Part shown: positions 24,786 through 34,687 of the stretch, piece by piece
Layout of the letters: the number at the start of each line of letters is the position of its first letter
Position numbering within the stretch: the first letter of the stretch is position 1
Source of the DNA: Microvirga ossetica
GTDB lineage: Bacteria; Pseudomonadota; Alphaproteobacteria; Rhizobiales; Beijerinckiaceae
Length of the DNA: 64,000 nucleotides
Direction: 5' to 3'
Assembly (NCBI RefSeq): GCF_002741015.1
Contig: NZ_CP016619.1
Location: 558,001 to 622,000, forward strand
The notes under the pieces: generated by a model
The model's database searches: none
What the model saw: only the letters and a program-made list of their open reading frames with translations
What the model was told of the DNA's origin: nothing
Made by a program: the position numbers and the translations under genes

Positions 24786-25220
24786 TTATCGCGACTGGGC
24801 AACTTCCTGCGCCGTCACCTTTTCCTCATATGAGTTCCCAAAGTGAGTCCGCAGGTAATTGACGACCTCGGCGACCTGCTCGTCGGTCATCATCTTGCCC
24901 ACCGGCGGCATGCCCTTCAGGCCATGGAGCACGACCGTGATCGGATAACCGGCCGCCTCGAGCTTCGGGTTGTTGGCAAGAGCAGGATAGATCCCCGCCC
25001 CAGCGGCACCCTTGCCGCCTGGCATATGACACGCTGCGCAAACGTTGTTAAACAAAGCCTCACCCGACTTATGAGCAAAGACGCGCGTTGGGCTCAACCT
25101 AGGCTCGGCGGAGGGATTGGCAGCGTCCTGTGCGCTCGCGCTTGAGATGCAGGACATAAAAACGGCCGCCAGCACCAATGCCCAGGCGCCCATCGCTCGC
25201 TTTTGGAATTTGAAACTCAT
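24786..25220 (-). CDS. Exported c-type cytochrome
   Basis: 144 residues. A signal peptide ends near SASA-QD (30). One haem site CAACH lies at 61-65, and the distal methionine is supplied by GMPPVGKMMTDEQ. It is a class I cytochrome c domain (about 50-130). Forty-four bases separate it from the amine oxidase upstream and from the RidA gene downstream. It is likely the electron acceptor of the oxidase, by analogy with NicA2 and its cytochrome CycN. Confidence 0.9.
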   Translation of the reverse strand: MSFKFQKRAMGAWALVLAAVFMSCISSASAQDAANPSAEPRLSPTRVFAHKSGEALFNNVCAACHMPGGKGAAGAGIYPALANNPKLEAAGYPITVVLHGLKGMPPVGKMMTDEQVAEVVNYLRTHFGNSYEEKVTAQEVAQSR

Positions 25221-25264
25221 GACATCCTTCAAACGGACGGAGGTAGGATCGTGTTGAAGCGGGA

Positions 25265-26866
25265 TCAGCTTGCCAGGACGCGCTTGTGAAGCCGCGAGAT
25301 AGCATCAAGGCCCGACAGGATCGCGCCTTCCATCCAGGCAGGAATGTAGGAGGCGTGCTCGCCGGCCAGTACGATGCGGCCGTCGATTTGGCACAGGTTG
25401 TCGTAGTGCTCCTTCCTCGCATCCTCGGTCCAGTCACCAGCGCAGCCGAGAGTAAACGGCACCCGATGCCATGCGACTGAAATGCCAGTCTCGAACTCTT
25501 GCCGGTACTGCGGGTGGATCTGAGCGCCGAACTCGACAGCTCGCTTCACGCGCTCGGCAGGGTCCATGGAGGTGAACTCGTACGAGTTTGCGCCATTCCA
25601 GGTGTAAGCACCCAGCAACACGCCCTTGCCGCCTTGGTTATACCCGGTGCTGGGATACGAGATCTGGGAAATCGGCAGATCGGTGTAGCTGATGCCACCA
25701 TAGATCCTTTCATCCTCTTCCCAGAACCGGCGCTTGAATTGCAGGCCGACCTTCACCGATGATGCATAGGGCACAGCGCTGATCGCAGCCTGCATCGGTG
25801 CGCCGACATTCAGCTCGATTTGGCTCAAGATCGTGAGCGGAATCGTGCACACACACCAGTCGGCGGTTGCCTGGACGGTAGGTCCGGGATTCGTCGTGTC
25901 TTCGTATGTGATGGTGACGCCCTTCTCACCCTGCTGAATGGCTTTTACCTTCGCATTGTATCGGATGATGTCGCTGAGCTGCTTTGCGAACGCTTTGCCG
26001 ATCATGTCCATGCCGCCAACCGGCTGGAACATGGTCGTCTGGAATTCGTAGAGCGAAAAGTTCGCGAGCGACCGCCATAGACGCGAATTCAGCACATCGG
26101 TGAACTTGATCGGCTCGCTGTCGATCGGGCGTGCCGTCAATCCGCCACCCGGATCCTGCTTGAAGCCGCGGTACTCCGAGGTCAGGTGCCCCGCCTTATA
26201 GGTATAATCCTTATCGAGTGCGCCCCATGACTTGAGCGCCTGCAGCAGGATCTCCTGATCCTCCTTCGACACAGCACCCTCGAGCTTGCCCTGCTGAGTG
26301 ACCTTCGCCAACAGCTCCGAGACACCTCCCGTAAAATCAGTCTTGATGTCTTTGATGCGCTGCGGCTTGCCGCCGAAGGCCTTGGCTGAATGCAAGTAGG
26401 CGTTGTGATTGAGCTGTTGGAATGGCTCCAGCTGCACACCCAGGCGTCTGCAATAGTCGAGAACCGCGTGGTGATGATAGGGAATCCGCCACGGGCCCGG
26501 ATTGATATACATCCCGGAGTCGAATTCGCATTTTTGGGTCGCTCCGCCGAGCTCGGTGTAAGTATCCCCGCCGCGGAGAGACCAATTTCGGCCGCCCGGC
26601 CGCTGGTTGAATTCGAGGATCTGGACTTTGTACCCTGCCTGGCGCAACTCCAGTGCCGCGGTCATACCTGCAAGCCCGGCGCCGAGCACGAGGACAGAAG
26701 CCCCTTTGGCATCGCCATCAAGCTTGATCGGCCCCGTGTACCCGGACTCCGCCGCAAAACCTAGGCTCGTCATCGCCTGATACATGGCCGCGCTACCGGC
26801 GGTCATGCCGATCATGGCAAGCAGACTGCGACGACTGACGCCCTGTGATCCAGACTCGTTTTGCAT
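25265..26866 (-). CDS. Tat-exported flavin monoamine oxidase family protein
   Basis: 533-residue FAD enzyme of the monoamine oxidase / L-amino-acid oxidase superfamily. A twin-arginine signal (SRRSLLAMIGM, Arg12-Arg13) indicates folded export with cofactor. The dinucleotide motif VLVLGAGLAGMTAALE is at about 58-73, RPGGRNWSLRGG follows, and the C-terminal FAD motif is AGEHASYIPAWMEGAILSG. ATG 26866 follows GAGGGAATAAT. It oxidises an amine to an imine. The substrate is unknown. First gene of the oxidase-cytochrome-RidA operon. Confidence 0.92.
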   Translation of the reverse strand: MQNESGSQGVSRRSLLAMIGMTAGSAAMYQAMTSLGFAAESGYTGPIKLDGDAKGASVLVLGAGLAGMTAALELRQAGYKVQILEFNQRPGGRNWSLRGGDTYTELGGATQKCEFDSGMYINPGPWRIPYHHHAVLDYCRRLGVQLEPFQQLNHNAYLHSAKAFGGKPQRIKDIKTDFTGGVSELLAKVTQQGKLEGAVSKEDQEILLQALKSWGALDKDYTYKAGHLTSEYRGFKQDPGGGLTARPIDSEPIKFTDVLNSRLWRSLANFSLYEFQTTMFQPVGGMDMIGKAFAKQLSDIIRYNAKVKAIQQGEKGVTITYEDTTNPGPTVQATADWCVCTIPLTILSQIELNVGAPMQAAISAVPYASSVKVGLQFKRRFWEEDERIYGGISYTDLPISQISYPSTGYNQGGKGVLLGAYTWNGANSYEFTSMDPAERVKRAVEFGAQIHPQYRQEFETGISVAWHRVPFTLGCAGDWTEDARKEHYDNLCQIDGRIVLAGEHASYIPAWMEGAILSGLDAISRLHKRVLAS

Positions 26867-27073
26867 ATTATTCCCTCGTGCGAATGGACCTGCCAGACAG
26901 TTCCCATTGCTGTCGGCAGCGCTAATAGACCCCGATTTGGCACCTATCCGATAGGGGTAGTGGCGCTTGGAATTTGCTCTTGGTGCCAAAATGGAGGGCA
27001 CGATGGGTGGCCCTTAATCACCCAGCGCCGACCCCCCGAAACAAGCCCGGTGGGCCCATTGCGTGTCATCTGA

Positions 27074-28517
27074 TCATTTGCCGGCGACCTTCGACAGCGT
27101 GTCGAAGATCATCTGCGTGCCTTCGTCGAGGGACTTGATGGAAATCCTCTCGTCGTTTCCGTGCATCCGCTCGAGCGTATTGTTGTCCAACGGATACGGA
27201 TAAATGCCGTAGACCGGCACGCCACGCTGACGCCAAGCCGAGGCATCGGTTCCCGCTTCGAACAATGCCGAGACCACCTCCGCCTGAGGCCAGAGTTTCT
27301 TGCTGCTCTCGGCGAGAGCCTTGTAGAGGTCGGTCTCTGTGGAAGAGGCAGTGGCTTTCGTCGCCTTGTCGTAATAGTCGCGGGCCTCTGCTTCGGACAT
27401 CGTGGTTGCCAAGGACACTTTCACCGAAGGATCGCCGATGGCGGCCTCAACCTGCTTGAGCACATCCCATGGGACGGAACCCGGGACAAGACGAACGTTA
27501 ATGTAAGCCTCCGCGGCTCCGGGGATGACGTTTTCCTTCACGCCTGCCTTGACGATCGTCGTCGCGACCGTGTTGCGCATCAGGGCATGCCAAAGGAGGG
27601 GATAATCGCCTTGCTCCGATACCCTCTTGCCCGCCTCTCGTAGCACTGCCGGATCCTCGCTCTTGGCAAGGGTCGCCAGGTCCGCTGCCAGCGGTCCCTC
27701 AGTGCTCTTGGACAGGGCGTCAAAATAAGCCCGGGTTTGCTGCGTCAGGGTCGGGTCGGTATCCCAGACCGAGACCTTGGCGAGCGCACGGGTCAGGTGG
27801 CCAATCGCGCTGTCGGGCATCGGACGTGAGGAATGGGTGGGAGTGCCTAAGACCTGCAGCTTCAGGCCCGCATAGATCTTGTCGCGGGTGGTAATGTTCA
27901 CCTGGCGGGTGACGCCGGCTTTATCTTGGAAAATCCAGCCGCCTTCGTTCAAGGCGAATTCTGCGTCGATCTTGTCCCAGTGATTTTTGGCAAGCCATCC
28001 CGTGCCGTATTCCCCTGCTTCCTCGTCGGCTTCGGCCAAGAAAATCACGTCGCGGGCGAGGGGAATCTTGCTTTCCGCAAGCATAAGCACGGCTCGGGCA
28101 AAAACGGCTTGGCCGCCTTTGAAATCCATGGCGCCGCGGCCGAGGACGAAACCATCTTTGACAACACCGGCGAACGGATCCACCGTCCAAGTCGACCGCT
28201 CGACGGGAACAACATCGGAGTGTCCAGCGAGAAGCACAGGTCGCTTACTTCCGTCTCCTTTCAAGCGAGCGATGAGATGAGCACGTCCTTCATCGGGCGT
28301 TCGAATGATTTCGTTTGGGATTCCGGCGGCGTCGAAGATCTTTTTCAGATACTCGGCCTGATGTTCGCCCGGGAGGATTGCTGGTATCGAAACGCAAAAG
28401 GTCCTGCAAGAGGGCCGCAGTTTTACTGTTGCTTGCGTCGGCAGGTGCCGACATTGCGGACATGTTCCCGGCGACAAGTACAAGCGCAGCTAACGAAGAG
28501 ACGGATTTCCACTTCAC
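27074..28517 (-). pseudogene. Exported M20 metallopeptidase, one frameshift
   Basis: The gene starts at 28517 with a signal peptide (MKWKSVSSLAALVLVAGNMS) and reads to LLRFDTSNPPG. Near 28366-28374 the homologous sequence jumps frame and continues EHQAEYLKKIFDAAGIPNE to a normal C-terminus at 27074. The catalytic zinc motifs are intact in the second part: LLAGHSDVVPVE, GRGAMDFKGG, AEADEEAGEYGTG and FEAGTDASAWR. The whole matches about 480 residues of periplasmic M20 dipeptidase/carboxypeptidase-like enzymes. A one-base change in a CCCGGG context separates the halves; it may be real or a sequencing error. Confidence 0.8.
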
Positions 28518-28715
28518 GACAGATCTTCCTTCCTAGAAATTGGCAAAGAATGGCAATCGCGCTCGCGCGCAGCTTCGCCGGGTCACTCAGAAGACGATTG
28601 CTTGATACTGGAGGTCCCGCAGAGACAATGCCCCTCTCATACGGACTGCACGGAGAATCTGATGTGCAGCTACGGCGCAAACACCATACAAAATTATACT
28701 TTAGAGGCGAGCTAG

Positions 28716-29108
28716 TCATTTTGACAGATTGATGACGACTACCAGCGCCTTAAATACGTCCTTCCGAGTACGATCGATCACAAAACAAAAAGAAATCCAT
28801 AACTGAATTTTATACCTTCGTGGTCTGTCACAACGATAGATGCGCCCTAGCCAGCTCTGGCGCACCTCGTGGCTGTCCAGCGCCTCCCGAACCCCATCGA
28901 CCTCCTCAGCATCGATCATGGCGCCCGTGTTTCGCTTCCGGGCGAGTTGATCCACGAAATAAGCCCGGACGGCGAAGTCATGACTGGTCTCCAGAGCGGT
29001 CCAGGCTTCACGCCGGGTTAGAAAGCCGGCCGGCCGCCACAATCCTCCGGCGGGCAGGCCTCCTGCCATAACCCAAACGGGAGATGAGAAATCTCCCAAG
29101 AGCGGCAT
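28716..29108 (-). CDS. Hypothetical ORF of doubtful status
   Basis: 130 codons (MPLLGDFSSPVWVMAGGLP...) with a charged helical middle (DQLARKRNTGAMIDAEEVDG). No family was recognised. The 3' part crosses an AT-rich segment unlike coding DNA here. It may be an eroded gene whose real end was earlier. Confidence 0.25.
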   Translation of the reverse strand: MPLLGDFSSPVWVMAGGLPAGGLWRPAGFLTRREAWTALETSHDFAVRAYFVDQLARKRNTGAMIDAEEVDGVREALDSHEVRQSWLGRIYRCDRPRRYKIQLWISFCFVIDRTRKDVFKALVVVINLSK

Positions 29109-29210
29109 AATTCCCAGTCAGACGATGTCATGCTGCCGCGCAGCCAATGAACCCGCCGCGCCGTCGAACGGCAAAGGTGGGTCTACAGGGGGCAATCCAG
29201 GAGGAATGCC

Positions 29211-32200
29211 ATGGCGCTCATAAGGGGATCCAATCGTTCGGACACGCTCACTGGCAAGAACGGAAGGGATGCCATCTTCGGCAGGTCCGGCAACGATACC
29301 ATGAACGGCAAGGGCGGCCGTGACCTCCTCGACGCAGGAAACGGCAACGACACCGTCACGGGCGGCATCGGCAACGACACGATCCTCGGCGGCAGCGGCA
29401 CGGACACAGCGGTGTTCGGCGGCTCGGCGGACTCCACCACCTTCCGGCTGCTCCCCGGCGGTTTCCTCCAGGTCCGCGGCATCGAAGGCGCCGACATCCT
29501 CAAGAGCGTCGAGTACCTGAAGATCGGGGGCAAGACATATAGCACCAAGGGGCCGATTGCCCGCACGGACGAGGCCGCCCTCGGCGAGAACCAGCCCATC
29601 GACATCAACGTCCTGGCCAACGACCAGTCTCTCTCGAAGGGAGCGCTCAGGATCCAGAAGCTCGGCGGCGGGAATGCCGCGGTCGGTGATACCGTCGCCC
29701 TCGTCGACGGCATCGCGGTCAAGCTTGGAGCGGGCAACAGGCTCACATTCGACCCCGGCACGGCCTTCGACAACCTTTCGGCAGGAGAGACGCTCCACAG
29801 GGAGTTCACCTACAGGGTCGGCAACGGATCAGGAAAGTACGACACCGCGAAGGTCAATCTCACGATACAGGGCAGGAACGACGGTCCGGCAGCGGTCAGC
29901 GACGCGGCGACTACGAACGGGGGCACGCCGCTGACCATCGCCGCAGCCGACCTTCTGGCCAACGATACCGACATCGACCTCCTCGACGTCCTGACGGTCA
30001 CAGCAGTGGCTGCCAACCGCCGACACTCATGGAACGGTCATCCTGGAGAATGGGCGGATCACATACACGTCCGAGACCGGATACAGCGGACCAGCCTCTT
30101 TCAGTTACACGATCTCGGACGGCAAGGGCGGCACCGCAACGGCCACCGTGAACGTGGACGTGGTTCCGGCCGGGGGCGAGAACACCGCGCCGGATACGAC
30201 CGCGACGACAGCCTCGACCAATGAAGGTACGGCTGTTGCCATCCTCCTGTCCGGCGCCGACACCGACGGGACGGTAGCCTCCTTTGCGATCACCACGGCC
30301 CCGAGCGGCGGAGAACTGTTCCTTGATCAGGCCGGAACCCAGCCCGTGAACCCGGCCAACATCCCGGCAGGCGCAGGCAACTCGGCGACGGTCTGGTTCC
30401 TTCCCGGTCCCACCTTCAACGGGACGGCGACGCTCGCGTATGCATCCGTGGACAACGACGGGTCACAGGACCAGTCGCCGGCGACCGTCTCCATAGAGGT
30501 CACGCCCGTGGACGACGACGCGCCGCTTATCACGTCGAACGGCGGCGGGAATACGGCGGCCGTCACCTTGAACGAGAACAGCCTCGTGGTGACCACGATC
30601 ACCGTCACCGACCCGGACGAACCGGACACCGCCGCGCCGTCCATCGCATCGATCGGGGTGTTGGCCGTACAGGTCACGTACTCGCTCGAAGGCCCCGACG
30701 CGGCCCTGTTCTCCATCTCAGACAGCGGCGAACTTGCGTTCCTCGCCGCGCCCGACTTCGAGAACCCGACTGATGCTGGCCAGGACAACGTCTACGAGGT
30801 CACGGTCAGGGTCACCGACCGCACCGGAAGGACGGACACGCAGGACATCGCGGTCACGATCTCGAACCAGCCCGGCACGTCCCTAACCGGAGATCCCAGC
30901 GGCGTTCCGACCATGGACACACTCACCGGGACGGGCGAGGAGGACAACATCAGCGGCCTGTTGATGGGCGACACGCTCAGCGGCCTGGGCGGAAATGACT
31001 TCATCGCTGGCGGTAACGGTTTCGACCTGCTCGACGGCGGCGACGGCAACGACGTCCTGATCGGTGGTGCGGGCTTCGATACTCTCCTTGGCGGCGCGGG
31101 CAACGACGAGCTCAGCGGCGGCGACGGCGAGGACAGGCTCGAGGGCGGGGACGGCGACGACCAGATGCTCGGAGGCAACGGCGTCGACACCTTCATCGGC
31201 GGGCGGGGCGAGGACGAGATGGTGGGTGGAGCGGGCCAGGACTGGCTCGACTACGGTGCCGAGGAGTTGATCCCGCGGTTGGCCGGCGAGACCGCACAGG
31301 GCGTCAGCGTCAATCAATTGGCGATCGACGACGGCACCGATTCGCTCCCCCATGACTGCGCCGTCGATACCTTCGGCAACACCGATCACATTGCCGAAAT
31401 CCGCAATATCAACGGCACCTCATTGAACGATTGGATCCGGGGCGGCGGGCAGGCCAACACCCTTCTAGGCAATGCCGGCGACGACATCCTGAGGGGACGA
31501 GGCGAGAACGACACCCTGGACGGCGGGGCAGGGAACGACACCGCTGAGTATCGGGGCAACCTTTCCGACTACCTAATCACGCAGAATGTCGACGGTTCCC
31601 TGACCATTCAGGACCTGCGACCGGGTGACAACCTGACGACCGACGGCACCGACACGGTTCGCAACATGGAGAGGTTCCAGTTCGCGGACGGCACCCGCAG
31701 CCTCGACGACATCCTGTCTCCCAAGGCTGACGGCTTCGATTTCACCGTGAGCGTCGTCGACCCGAACGGACTTGCGGCCACCCAGCAAGACGCGATCATC
31801 AGCAACATGAGCGCGGCGGTCGAGCATTGGTCCCGATATATCTCCGGCGACGGAACCATCGACATCGAGATCGTCATCACGGAGGAGGCTGGCACCGCAT
31901 CGGCGGCAAGCGTGACGAACACCCAGATCGGCGACTTCAACGGCAATGTCCTTGTCAGGGACAGCGTTCCACACGAACTCATCACCGGAGTCGACCTCAA
32001 CGGAGCAGAAGCCGATGCCCGCGTCTCGCTTCCCGTAAACTACCTGCTCAATGAACTCTGGCTCGATCCGACTCCGACCGACAGCACCGAACCGGTGCCC
32101 ACCGACAAGACGGATGCCTTGAGCGTGTTCATGCATGAATTCGGCCATGCACTGGGCATGACCGGGTTCGGGGAGGCGAACGGCACGTTGAACAGGGGGA

Positions 32201-32490
32201 TCGCATCCGTCTACGACAGCCTCATCACCTTCCAAGGCGGCAACCCATTCTTCAACGGGCCGACTACGGTCGAGGTCTTCGGCAGGCCGCTGCCGCTCTC
32301 AAACCCTCTACAGGGAGACCTGAACAACTACGCCCATTACGGGCACGAGACCTCGGACGGGCTCGACGACAACCTGATGGAGGGAAACACGTTCTACATG
32401 CGGGGCTTCCGCTACGACATCAAGCAGGTCGACCTAGCCATCATGAAGGACATGGGACTCAACGTCGGGGATGCGTGGCTGATTGCCTAG
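29211..32490 (+). pseudogene. RTX / cadherin-like protein with C-terminal HExxH region, one frameshift
   Basis: AGGAGG precedes ATG 29211. Order: RTX nonapeptide repeats (29250-29410, GGxGNDT type), cadherin-like or VCBS-like domains (29550-30880), a second calcium-binding RTX block (30920-31260 and 31430-31560, GGDGNDVLIGGAG), and a C-terminal region (31740-32490) with HEFGHALGM at 32134 and NLMEGNTFYMRGFRYDI. One extra base near 30015 shifts frame between LTVTAVAA and TADTHGTVILEN; correcting it gives about 1092 residues. RTX proteins leave by type I secretion, but no exporter is adjacent. The zinc-binding region being C-terminal to the RTX repeats is the reverse of serralysins. Confidence 0.8.
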
Positions 32491-32510
32491 AGCGCTCATC
32501 ACCCAGTCGT

Positions 32511-32543
32511 TGATGAGGCCAAGCTTCTGGCTGGGCCTCATCA
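32511..32543 (+). terminator. Hairpin terminator after the RTX gene
   Basis: TGATGAGGCC (32511-32520) and GGCCTCATCA (32534-32543) form a perfect 10-bp stem 20 bases past the stop codon, followed by TTGTCC. Confidence 0.65.
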
Positions 32544-32635
32544 TTGTCCATTACGTTCCGGTTCCAGGCGGGCATCAAAATGCCGCTGATTCAGGTCATG
32601 TTTGAGCGAAGGAACCGAAGGGACGGGCTAGGGCC

Positions 32636-33025
32636 ATGCCCGATGTTGGTATGACAATACAAGTCGCTCACGACAGGACGGCAACAGCAATAGAGATTGC
32701 GCCTCTGGGGCAATCAACACAGCGGCTCCTACTCAGGCTTGATGAGCTTGATACGCTGATTAGCGAACTTGGCAATGCAAGAAGCAAGATGGTTGAGGGG
32801 CATTCACCGCCTGACTTCGAGAAAGAGGAAGTCATCATCAGCACGGTTGCCAATGCAAAGTGGTATATCCGAGCGTCTCCGCCGACAGGAATTCTGGTGG
32901 CGTTCTATCACCCAAAGTTTGGACCAGTAGGTTTCACCCTTCCGGGGGACAAGATTGCCAGGATCGTGAGCTTCCTGACAGATCGGTTTATCCTTCAACC
33001 AACTCAATCAGCAGAACAGAATTAG
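32636..33025 (+). CDS. Hypothetical soluble protein
   Basis: 129 residues (MPDVGMTIQVAHDRTATAIE...). Alternating beta-like segments with LDELDTLISELGNARSKM and KWYIRASPPTGILVAFYHP. It is a single domain without signal peptide or known motif. It is isolated between the RTX gene and transposon debris. Similar short proteins occur in Rhizobiales but I cannot name a family. Confidence 0.6.
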   Translation: MPDVGMTIQVAHDRTATAIEIAPLGQSTQRLLLRLDELDTLISELGNARSKMVEGHSPPDFEKEEVIISTVANAKWYIRASPPTGILVAFYHPKFGPVGFTLPGDKIARIVSFLTDRFILQPTQSAEQN

Positions 33026-33147
33026 CTGTTTGGTAGCAGAATGTTGTTGGGACCGGGTGCGTTGGGCGATTGAGGAATACGCCTGACGCTTCAATGACGT
33101 GCGGCGCCCATGGCGCTGACCACCACGCGACGGCAAAGGCTGCTGCG

Positions 33148-33289
33148 GGCACCGTCAACTTAACGCTTTTACTTGCTCTTGGCGGTGTTTAGGTCCGGAG
33201 CGGGCCACGCATTTTCAATTACTTAGACCCATCGCGGAATAGCTGAGAACCGCGGTAAGCGGTCTTTACTAAGGTAAGTTGACAGTGCC
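33148..33289. mobile_element. 142-bp IS6-type miniature element (internally deleted)
   Basis: The left end GGCACCGTCAACTTAACG and right end (inward) GGCACTGTCAACTTACC match the ends of the IS6 copy at 13166-13979, but only about 110 unrelated-looking bases lie between and there is no transposase. It is inserted at the edge of an IS5-type transposase gene, which it truncates. Confidence 0.6.
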
Positions 33290-33644
33290 GTCTTGGCACC
33301 TCCAAGGTTTCGGCACGCCGGCTCAGGGTTGAGTGATCCGGTACCGCCAGATCCAGACCCAGGAGTTGGAGGATCGAACCGATTAAGCCTTCCGTCTGAC
33401 GCAGCGCTAACCGGAACACTGCCCGCAGGGTCAACGCCGTCCTAATCGCGAGGGCCGAATAGTGGGCTTGACCGCCCCGCGTGGTACGGGGCTCAGCCCG
33501 CCAGGCGGCAATGGCTTCCGCAGAAAACCAGACCGTCAGGCTTCCCCTCTGGCGCAGGCTGGCGTCGTACTCAGCCCAGTTCGTCACCCGGTACCGCTGC
33601 TTGGAGATGCGATGTCGATGGGCGGCATTGGCCTTGAAGGGCAT
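33219..33644 (-). pseudogene. IS5-family transposase, N-terminal fragment
   Basis: Starts at 33644 (MPFKANAAHRHRISKQRYRV) and matches the N-terminal half of IS5-family transposases through LDLAVPDHSTLSRRAETLEVP. From about 33289 on, the frame enters the IS6-type miniature element and encodes unrelated residues to a chance stop. The catalytic DDE core is absent. Confidence 0.75.
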
Positions 33645-33805
33645 GGTGAGGATCTTTACTCGGAAGCCAATCAGGCCGTTACACTATCCAGCCGCGGTTA
33701 CCAACTCGCTCATCCCTGCAACAAGGCGGTGCGCCTGGATAAGTTGGCCTGTCACGTGCAGGCGCGGCGACGCGTCCGGCTAAACAGAATGCCCATCTTT
33801 TAGCC

Positions 33806-33821
33806 TTGTGAGATGTCACAA
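33806..33821. promoter_or_regulatory. Operator-like palindrome 1 upstream of the GntR gene
   Basis: TTGTGAGATGTCACAA, a perfect dyad (TTGTGA-N4-TCACAA). Its centre lies 22 bases, two helical turns, from the second site. The four-base spacer does not fit Crp (six), so the adjacent GntR regulator is the likely ligand. Confidence 0.55.
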
Positions 33822-33827
33822 AACATC

Positions 33828-33843
33828 TTGTGTGATCTTACAA
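33828..33843. promoter_or_regulatory. Operator-like palindrome 2 upstream of the GntR gene
   Basis: TTGTGTGATCTTACAA shares the TTGT...ACAA ends and length of site 1, with an imperfect interior. It ends 19 bases before the GntR start codon. Confidence 0.5.
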
Positions 33844-33862
33844 ACCATGCTGACCTAGTGTC

Positions 33863-34654
33863 ATGTACGATCGGTCTTCGCCCTTCGCGTTGCCTCAGCC
33901 CCCTGGCCCAACTGCCAAAAGTGCGGTGGCTCTCCAAGTGCTTCGGCATGCTGTCCTGACCTGTGAACTCGCCCCTGGAGCGGCATTCTCTGAAGTAGAG
34001 CTTGAAACCCGGTATCGGCTCGGGCGCGCCGGGATCCGGGCAGCATTACAGGTCCTCGCCGCGGAAGGTTTGGTTGCTCCGCTCCCGCGGCAGGGATGGC
34101 AGGCCAAACCGATCACCGGCGCCTTCATCGGCGACGTGATCACGGCGCGGCGCCAAGCTGAGGCGACAATTGCGTATGTAAAGCTGACCACCTCCGCACG
34201 CGAGCGCGTCCAAACGCTCGTCATGCTTGCCGCCACGCTGGCGGGACGTCAGGACCCGCAAGCCCTCGTCACCGCGCGCGTGACCGACCGGCAAATCCTC
34301 GATCTTCTCGCGGATCGCACCAACTGGTTTCACAGGAAATGGCTTCGCGAGCTCTGGGATCATTCCCAACGCGTCGTGTGCTTTCTCGAGGCGGGAGAGG
34401 TTCAATACCGACCGCTCAGCCGCGAGGACCTTTTCGAAGCGCTGGCCGCATCGGATCGCGCCGGCGCGACTGCGGAATTATCGCGGGACATTGATCAATT
34501 TGAGACGTTCGTCTCACGCGCCCTCTTGCGTCGTCCGGAAGATCTCTTGGGCCGATCACAGCAGCGGAGCGCCCGCCGGTCCCGCGTACAAAAGCTGACA
34601 CGCTCGACAGGCAAAGGAGCACGGGGCGAACCGGGCTCTACGGCCAAATCATGA
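33863..34654 (+). CDS. GntR-family regulator (FadR/FCD type)
   Basis: 263 residues. The N-terminal winged helix (about 18-80) has LRHAVLTCELAPGAAFSEVELE and LGRAGIRAALQVLAAEGLV. The helical effector domain (about 88-220) is FCD-like. The C-terminal 40 residues are basic and low-complexity. It begins a run of same-strand genes and precedes the transporter operon by 33 bases, so it probably regulates that operon and itself through the two palindromes upstream. Confidence 0.88.
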   Translation: MYDRSSPFALPQPPGPTAKSAVALQVLRHAVLTCELAPGAAFSEVELETRYRLGRAGIRAALQVLAAEGLVAPLPRQGWQAKPITGAFIGDVITARRQAEATIAYVKLTTSARERVQTLVMLAATLAGRQDPQALVTARVTDRQILDLLADRTNWFHRKWLRELWDHSQRVVCFLEAGEVQYRPLSREDLFEALAASDRAGATAELSRDIDQFETFVSRALLRRPEDLLGRSQQRSARRSRVQKLTRSTGKGARGEPGSTAKS

Positions 34655-34687
34655 TTGCTCAGGCAACGCACCAGAAGGAGACCTGAC

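Noticed and set aside
29250..31560. DNA tandem repeats in the RTX gene
   Set aside because: The periodicity comes from GGxGxD nonapeptides in the protein and not from an independent DNA repeat.
33806..33821. Crp binding site (TGTGA/TCACA)
   Set aside because: The half-sites are separated by four bases, not the six required by Crp, and a second similar palindrome sits two turns away beside a GntR gene.
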